DNA of 9,810 bases from Phycisphaerales bacterium (GTDB taxonomy: Bacteria; Planctomycetota; Phycisphaerae; Phycisphaerales; SM1A02), in contig JAQWRC010000001.1 in the NCBI GenBank assembly GCA_029243925.1, positions 1 through 9,810 of the forward strand, in the 5' to 3' direction. This document shows, one piece after another, positions 6,439-9,810 of the stretch (positions are counted from its first letter, which is position 1; each line of letters starts with the position of its first letter). The position numbers were made by a program, and so were the translations under genes. The notes under the pieces are model-generated. The model was not told where the DNA came from. It did not search any database and saw nothing but the letters and a program-made list of their open reading frames with translations.

Positions 6439-6690
6439 GTGGAAGCTGAAGGCATCGATGCCGTTCGCCAGGCGCTCATGTACACACTGCTTCTGTCAGC
6501 GCCCATTCTTGGCGCCGGTCTGATCGTTGGTCTGATCGTGAGCCTGGTGCAGGCAGTGACGCAGATTCAGGAACAGACTCTGAGTTTCGTACCGAAGATC
6601 GCCGTGATGTTGATCGTATCCGTGGCCATGATGGCCTGGTTGATGACGAAGCTCGCGGATTTTGCAATTGAAATGTTCACTCTCCAGTAA
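6439..6690 (+). CDS. fliQ: Flagellar export gate protein FliQ
   Basis: The gene encodes 83 aa from GTG 6439. FliQ supplies four copies to the FliPQR gate. The sequence has two membrane helices (about 13-36 and 50-72) joined by the hallmark loop QAVTQIQEQTLSFVPKI, and ends with a short amphipathic tail. Length is close to the family norm of 88-90 aa. It starts 39 bases after fliP and ends 15 bases before fliR. Confidence 0.95.
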   Translation: MEAEGIDAVRQALMYTLLLSAPILGAGLIVGLIVSLVQAVTQIQEQTLSFVPKIAVMLIVSVAMMAWLMTKLADFAIEMFTLQ

Positions 6691-6705
6691 GCATGACACA
6701 TTCAC

Positions 6706-7485
6706 ATGGCCACCCTGCTCATTCATCTTCCAGCTGCATTGCTCGTCATCTTCAGGATTGGCGGCCTGATGCTGTGCGCACCTGTGTTCGGGTCAAACAT
6801 CATCCCTGTCCGAGTTCGGATACTGCTCGCCTTCGTGCTCGGAATCGCCTTGTATCCGGCGCTGTACAGCGTCGGGGCCGTGTCGCCAGAGGGACTGTCA
6901 CTGGATCTCGCGTCGCTGGCGCCGCTGGTCGCACTCGAAATTCTGGTGGGCCTGACAATCGGACTGCTTGCGTCACTACCGCTGATTGCCATGCAGATGG
7001 GCGGCTTGCTCATGGGGCAGCAGATGGGGCTTGGATTCGCAACGCTCTACAACCCCGCGCTGGGCGACGAAGGGGATGTCGTCGGGCAGTTGTTCTTCTT
7101 TCTTGCGCTAGCCGGGTTTCTGGTCGTCAGCGGTCACGAAGCCATCGTGGCAGCAGTGCTGCACAGTTTCGGGCACGTTCCACTCGGCGCATTCGTTTTC
7201 GATGCGGGCGTGCTGACCATGGTCACCGGCTTGTTGCTTTCGGCCGTCGAAGTCGCATTGCGAGTTGCGGCTCCGGTCATCGCAATCATCTTTCTGCAGA
7301 GCATTGCGATGGGCTTCGTTTCAAGAACCGTCCCGCAACTGAACATTCTGAGTCTTGGCTTTCCACTTCGAATACTTGTGGGCTTCACCGTCATGGTGGG
7401 TGGTCTGGTGGTCATTGCGGATGTTGGGATGGGGGCGATCGACGATACGCTCGAGTCGATCACGTATTGGGTTCGCAATGGGTGA
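6706..7485 (+). CDS. fliR: Flagellar export gate protein FliR
   Basis: The gene encodes 259 aa, the usual FliR size. FliR is the single-copy subunit that closes the FliPQR helix. It is highly hydrophobic, with about five to six membrane segments: RIGGLMLCAPVFGSNIIPVR near the N-terminus, a conserved segment LVALEILVGLTIGLLASLPL around 71-90, then MGGLLMGQQMGLGFATLYNP, and later LALAGFLVVSGHEAIVAAVL. A C-terminal hydrophobic pair follows (APVIAIIFLQSIAMGFVSRT). No clear Shine-Dalgarno is visible before the ATG, so translation may depend on coupling to fliQ, which ends 15 bases upstream. flhB begins 12 bases after the stop. Confidence 0.95.
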   Translation: MATLLIHLPAALLVIFRIGGLMLCAPVFGSNIIPVRVRILLAFVLGIALYPALYSVGAVSPEGLSLDLASLAPLVALEILVGLTIGLLASLPLIAMQMGGLLMGQQMGLGFATLYNPALGDEGDVVGQLFFFLALAGFLVVSGHEAIVAAVLHSFGHVPLGAFVFDAGVLTMVTGLLLSAVEVALRVAAPVIAIIFLQSIAMGFVSRTVPQLNILSLGFPLRILVGFTVMVGGLVVIADVGMGAIDDTLESITYWVRNG

Positions 7486-7497
7486 TGGGAGTTGTTC

Positions 7498-8568
7498 ATG
7501 ACCGATGATCTCGGTGAACGAACCGAAGACGCGACTCCACGCAGATTGCGTGAGGCACGTACTGATGGCAAAGTTGCCAGCAGTCGTGATCTGGGCTCGG
7601 CGATCGCGTTGCTTCTGGGCACAGTGGCGACCTGGGTGGCGGCCACGGTGCTCTTTCAGGAAGGGCGCGTACTCATAGTCGAGTCGATGTCGATGGACAC
7701 GTTCGGCTACGCACTTGATCCAGAAGGACTGTGGGCAGTCCTTGGTCGGTTTGGCATGGGCATCATGAAGATTCTCGTGCCGCTGATGGCGGTATTTCTT
7801 CTGGCCGGGTTCCTGTCCCAGTTCGTGCAGATCGGGTGGTTGTTTACGGTCAAGCCTCTGCAGCCGCAGCCGGAACGATTGAATCCAATCCAGGGCGCAC
7901 GTCGGCTCTTCGGTGTCGGCGGAGTCGTTCGAGTGTCGCTGGATGTGATGAAGATCCTCGTGGTGCTTTCAGTCGCGGTCCTGACCGTGGTCAGTTACCA
8001 ATCTCAATTGATCGTGCTGCCATATCTCGAAGTCGGTCAAGTTGCATCGATCATCGGTCAGGTGCTGCTCGACCTCGCACTGCGAGTTGCGGGCGTGCTG
8101 CTGCTTCTGGGCCTGCTGGATCTCCTGTATCAGAAATGGAAATATCGGCAGGACATGAAAATGACACGGCAGCAGGTCAAGGACGATCTCAAGGATGCCG
8201 AAGGTGATCCTGAGTACAAGAGACGTCGCATGCGAATGATGCAGCAGCTGGCCATGCAGCGCATTGCGACCACGGTTCCAAAGGCTGATGTCGTCGTGAC
8301 CAATCCGGAGCACCTTGCGGTCGCCATCTGCTACGACGCATCGACAATGGCTGCTCCCATGGTGGTGGCCAAGGGTGCCGATGCGATGGCAATGCGAATT
8401 CGTCACATTGCCACACAGCATGGTGTGCCGATCATCGAGCGCAAGCCGCTTGCGAGGGCGCTGTATGCGCAGGTCGAAGTCAACCAGCCGATTCCGTACG
8501 ATCTTTTCAAGGTCGTCGCCGAGTTGCTTGCGCATGTCTACCGCCTTGACGGGAGGTTGGCTGGATGA
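7498..8568 (+). CDS. flhB: Flagellar export substrate-switch protein FlhB
   Basis: The gene encodes 356 aa from ATG 7498, which has GGGAG (7487-7491) 6 bases upstream; a TTG at 7492 would add two residues with no spacing. FlhB controls the change from rod/hook to filament export. The N-terminus GERTEDATPRRLREAR is the family signature. Four membrane helices follow (about 29-50, 82-106, 142-163 and 183-206). The cytoplasmic domain opens with MTRQQVKDDLKDAEGDPEYK. The self-cleavage site is Asn269-Pro270-Glu271-His272 in place of the usual NPTH. The scissile Asn-Pro and the His are kept, and the Asn has the same number as in Salmonella. The end of the domain (APMVVAKGADAMAMRIR, then ERKPLARALY) is canonical. 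The stop overlaps the flhA start. Confidence 0.96.
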   Translation: MTDDLGERTEDATPRRLREARTDGKVASSRDLGSAIALLLGTVATWVAATVLFQEGRVLIVESMSMDTFGYALDPEGLWAVLGRFGMGIMKILVPLMAVFLLAGFLSQFVQIGWLFTVKPLQPQPERLNPIQGARRLFGVGGVVRVSLDVMKILVVLSVAVLTVVSYQSQLIVLPYLEVGQVASIIGQVLLDLALRVAGVLLLLGLLDLLYQKWKYRQDMKMTRQQVKDDLKDAEGDPEYKRRRMRMMQQLAMQRIATTVPKADVVVTNPEHLAVAICYDASTMAAPMVVAKGADAMAMRIRHIATQHGVPIIERKPLARALYAQVEVNQPIPYDLFKVVAELLAHVYRLDGRLAG

Positions 8569-9810
8569 AGCAGGGTGTGGCACACAATCCGCTGCTTGAT
8601 GTGGCCCTCGGGTTGGGTCGGTACAAGCACCTGCTCGTGCCGGCGGCGATTCTGCTTCTGCTTGCCGTGTTGGTGGTGCCATTGCCGCCGGCGATGCTGG
8701 ATATCCTTATTGCCGCAAATATTTCACTTGCTGCGGTGATTCTGCTTACGACCGTCTACATGGAGCGGCCGCTTGAGTTCAGCGTGTTCCCAGCGATGCT
8801 GCTTGGAGCAACGTTGTTCCGCCTTGTGCTCAATGTTGCGTCCACGCGTCTCATTCTCGATGCCGATGCGCCCACGCCTGCGGCTGCGATGGATGTGGCT
8901 GGCAATGTCATTGAAGCATTTGGCACCTTTGTGGCAGGCTCATCGGTGATCGTTGGCATCATCATCTTCCTCATTCTGGTCATTGTGCAGTTCGTGGTGA
9001 TCACGAAGGGGGCAACGCGAATGAGTGAAGTGGCTGCCCGCTTCACATTGGATGCGATGCCGGGGAAACAGATGGCGATCGATGCCGATCTTTCCGCGGG
9101 GTTGCTTGACGAGCAGACCGCCAGGGAACGCCGGCAGGAAGTGACGCGTGAGGCCGACTTCTACGGTGCAATGGATGGTGCGAGCAAGTTCGTTCGTGGA
9201 GATGCAATCGCAGGTGTCATCATCACCATCGTGAACATCATCGGTGGCATCGCCATCGGGATGTTCATCAAGGGGTGGGGGTTCGGTGATACGGTTTCGG
9301 TCTTCACGAAATTGACGATTGGTGACGGCCTCGCTTCACAGATCCCCGCATTCATCATCGCCATCGCAGCTGGACTCATCGTGGCGCGTGCCGGCGAGAA
9401 GCAGACGCTCGGAAACGAAATCCCATCGCAGCTGGTCTCCCAGCCTCTGGCGCTCATTCTTGTCGCCGTCTTTCTTGGCATGCTTGCATTTACGCCATTG
9501 CCGACGCTGCCATTGCTGGGAGCCGCCATCGGGCTTGGCGTGATCGCCTGGGGCGTGTCATCCAGCAGATCACATCAGGCCAAGGAGCAGCAGCGTGAGG
9601 AGCAGTCAGCTGCGGCGACAGCATCCGACGAGGCACCGGTCGAACAGCTGCTGTCGATGGATGTTCTGGAAATCGAAGTTGGGTATGGCCTCGTGCAGTT
9701 GGTTGACGCATCGCGTGGCGGCGATCTTCTCGATCGAATCTCAGTCGTGCGACGTCAATTGGCGGTTGAACTCGGCCTTGTCGTTCCGCCCGTGCGTATT
9801 CGGGACAATG
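8565..9810 (+). CDS. flhA: Flagellar export protein FlhA, 3' end cut by window edge
   Basis: The frame is open from ATG 8565 to the right edge: 415 complete codons plus one base, of a protein usually near 690-710 aa. FlhA is the large inner-membrane export component whose cytoplasmic ring docks substrates and chaperones. GGGAGG (8551-8556) lies 8 bases before the ATG, which overlaps the flhB stop. The membrane part has about eight helices, beginning LLVPAAILLLLAVLVVPLPP. The FHIPEP signature region is clear: MLLGATLFRLVLNVASTR early on, then KGATRMSEVAARFTLDAMPG from Lys148, with PGKQMAID at 166-173 and READFYGAMDGASKFVRGDA after it. The linker (about 330-360) is rich in Gln, Glu and Ala, and the cytoplasmic domain begins near MDVLEIEVGYGLVQLVD. 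No frameshift is visible. Confidence 0.95.
   Translation, partial: MKQGVAHNPLLDVALGLGRYKHLLVPAAILLLLAVLVVPLPPAMLDILIAANISLAAVILLTTVYMERPLEFSVFPAMLLGATLFRLVLNVASTRLILDADAPTPAAAMDVAGNVIEAFGTFVAGSSVIVGIIIFLILVIVQFVVITKGATRMSEVAARFTLDAMPGKQMAIDADLSAGLLDEQTARERRQEVTREADFYGAMDGASKFVRGDAIAGVIITIVNIIGGIAIGMFIKGWGFGDTVSVFTKLTIGDGLASQIPAFIIAIAAGLIVARAGEKQTLGNEIPSQLVSQPLALILVAVFLGMLAFTPLPTLPLLGAAIGLGVIAWGVSSSRSHQAKEQQREEQSAAATASDEAPVEQLLSMDVLEIEVGYGLVQLVDASRGGDLLDRISVVRRQLAVELGLVVPPVRIRDN

Noticed and set aside
6693..7508. Forward open frame of 271 codons overlapping fliR
   Set aside because: It is very rich in Arg, Ser and His, typical of a shifted frame of a hydrophobic gene. FliR in the overlapping frame is unmistakable.
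7969..8682. Reverse open frame of 237 codons under flhB and the start of flhA
   Set aside because: It is the antisense of conserved FlhB sequence, with His/Gln-rich low-quality protein and no recognisable domain.

Overview
The window is a core flagellar locus from a Gram-negative (diderm) bacterium. Ten flagellar genes run head to tail on the + strand: motA, motB, fliL (frameshifted), fliN, fliO, fliP, fliQ, fliR, flhB and flhA, the last cut by the right edge. Two envelope genes lie on the - strand at the left: a BamD-like TPR protein followed by an LptE-like lipoprotein. An outer membrane is inferred from the BamD/LptE-type pair and from a MotB with an OmpA-like peptidoglycan-binding domain. 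The sequence is moderately GC-rich. The C-terminal style of FliL and the BamD-LptE pairing recall planctomycetes, especially Phycisphaerae, but this is an impression from family resemblance and not a phylogenetic result.

Layout. 1-133: no supportable gene; this is the 3' flank of the lptE-like gene. 134-1830 (- strand): bamD-like, then lptE-like, joined by an ATGA stop/start overlap. 1831-1918: divergent intergenic region that must hold the start signals for both units unless transcription enters from elsewhere. 1919-3526: motA and motB, the stator. 3523-4070: fliL, with the reading frame broken at a run of four G. 4071-4245: a 175-base gap where fliM would often be found; it has no gene but contains a perfect 12-bp palindrome and a strong bulged hairpin. 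4246-4758: fliN, the C-ring protein. 4793-9810: fliO, fliP, fliQ, fliR, flhB and flhA, the type III export gate.

How the genes work together. MotA/MotB form the ion-driven stator. FliL sits beside the stator. FliN belongs to the C-ring, which switches rotation and docks export substrates. FliP/FliQ/FliR, assembled with FliO, make the export gate. FlhB switches substrate class and FlhA is the main export platform. Gene spacing is tight, with ATGA overlaps at motB/fliL, fliO/fliP and flhB/flhA, so this is probably one operon. Several starts were moved from the longest possible ORF to sites with a good Shine-Dalgarno sequence (motA GTG 1919, fliN ATG 4246, flhB ATG 7498).

I see no mobile element, CRISPR, tRNA or rRNA, and no previously undescribed system. 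The points worth a second look are the fliL frameshift, the fliM-less gap with its structured DNA, the NPEH variant of the FlhB autocleavage motif, and the divergent pairing of outer-membrane assembly genes with the flagellar operon.
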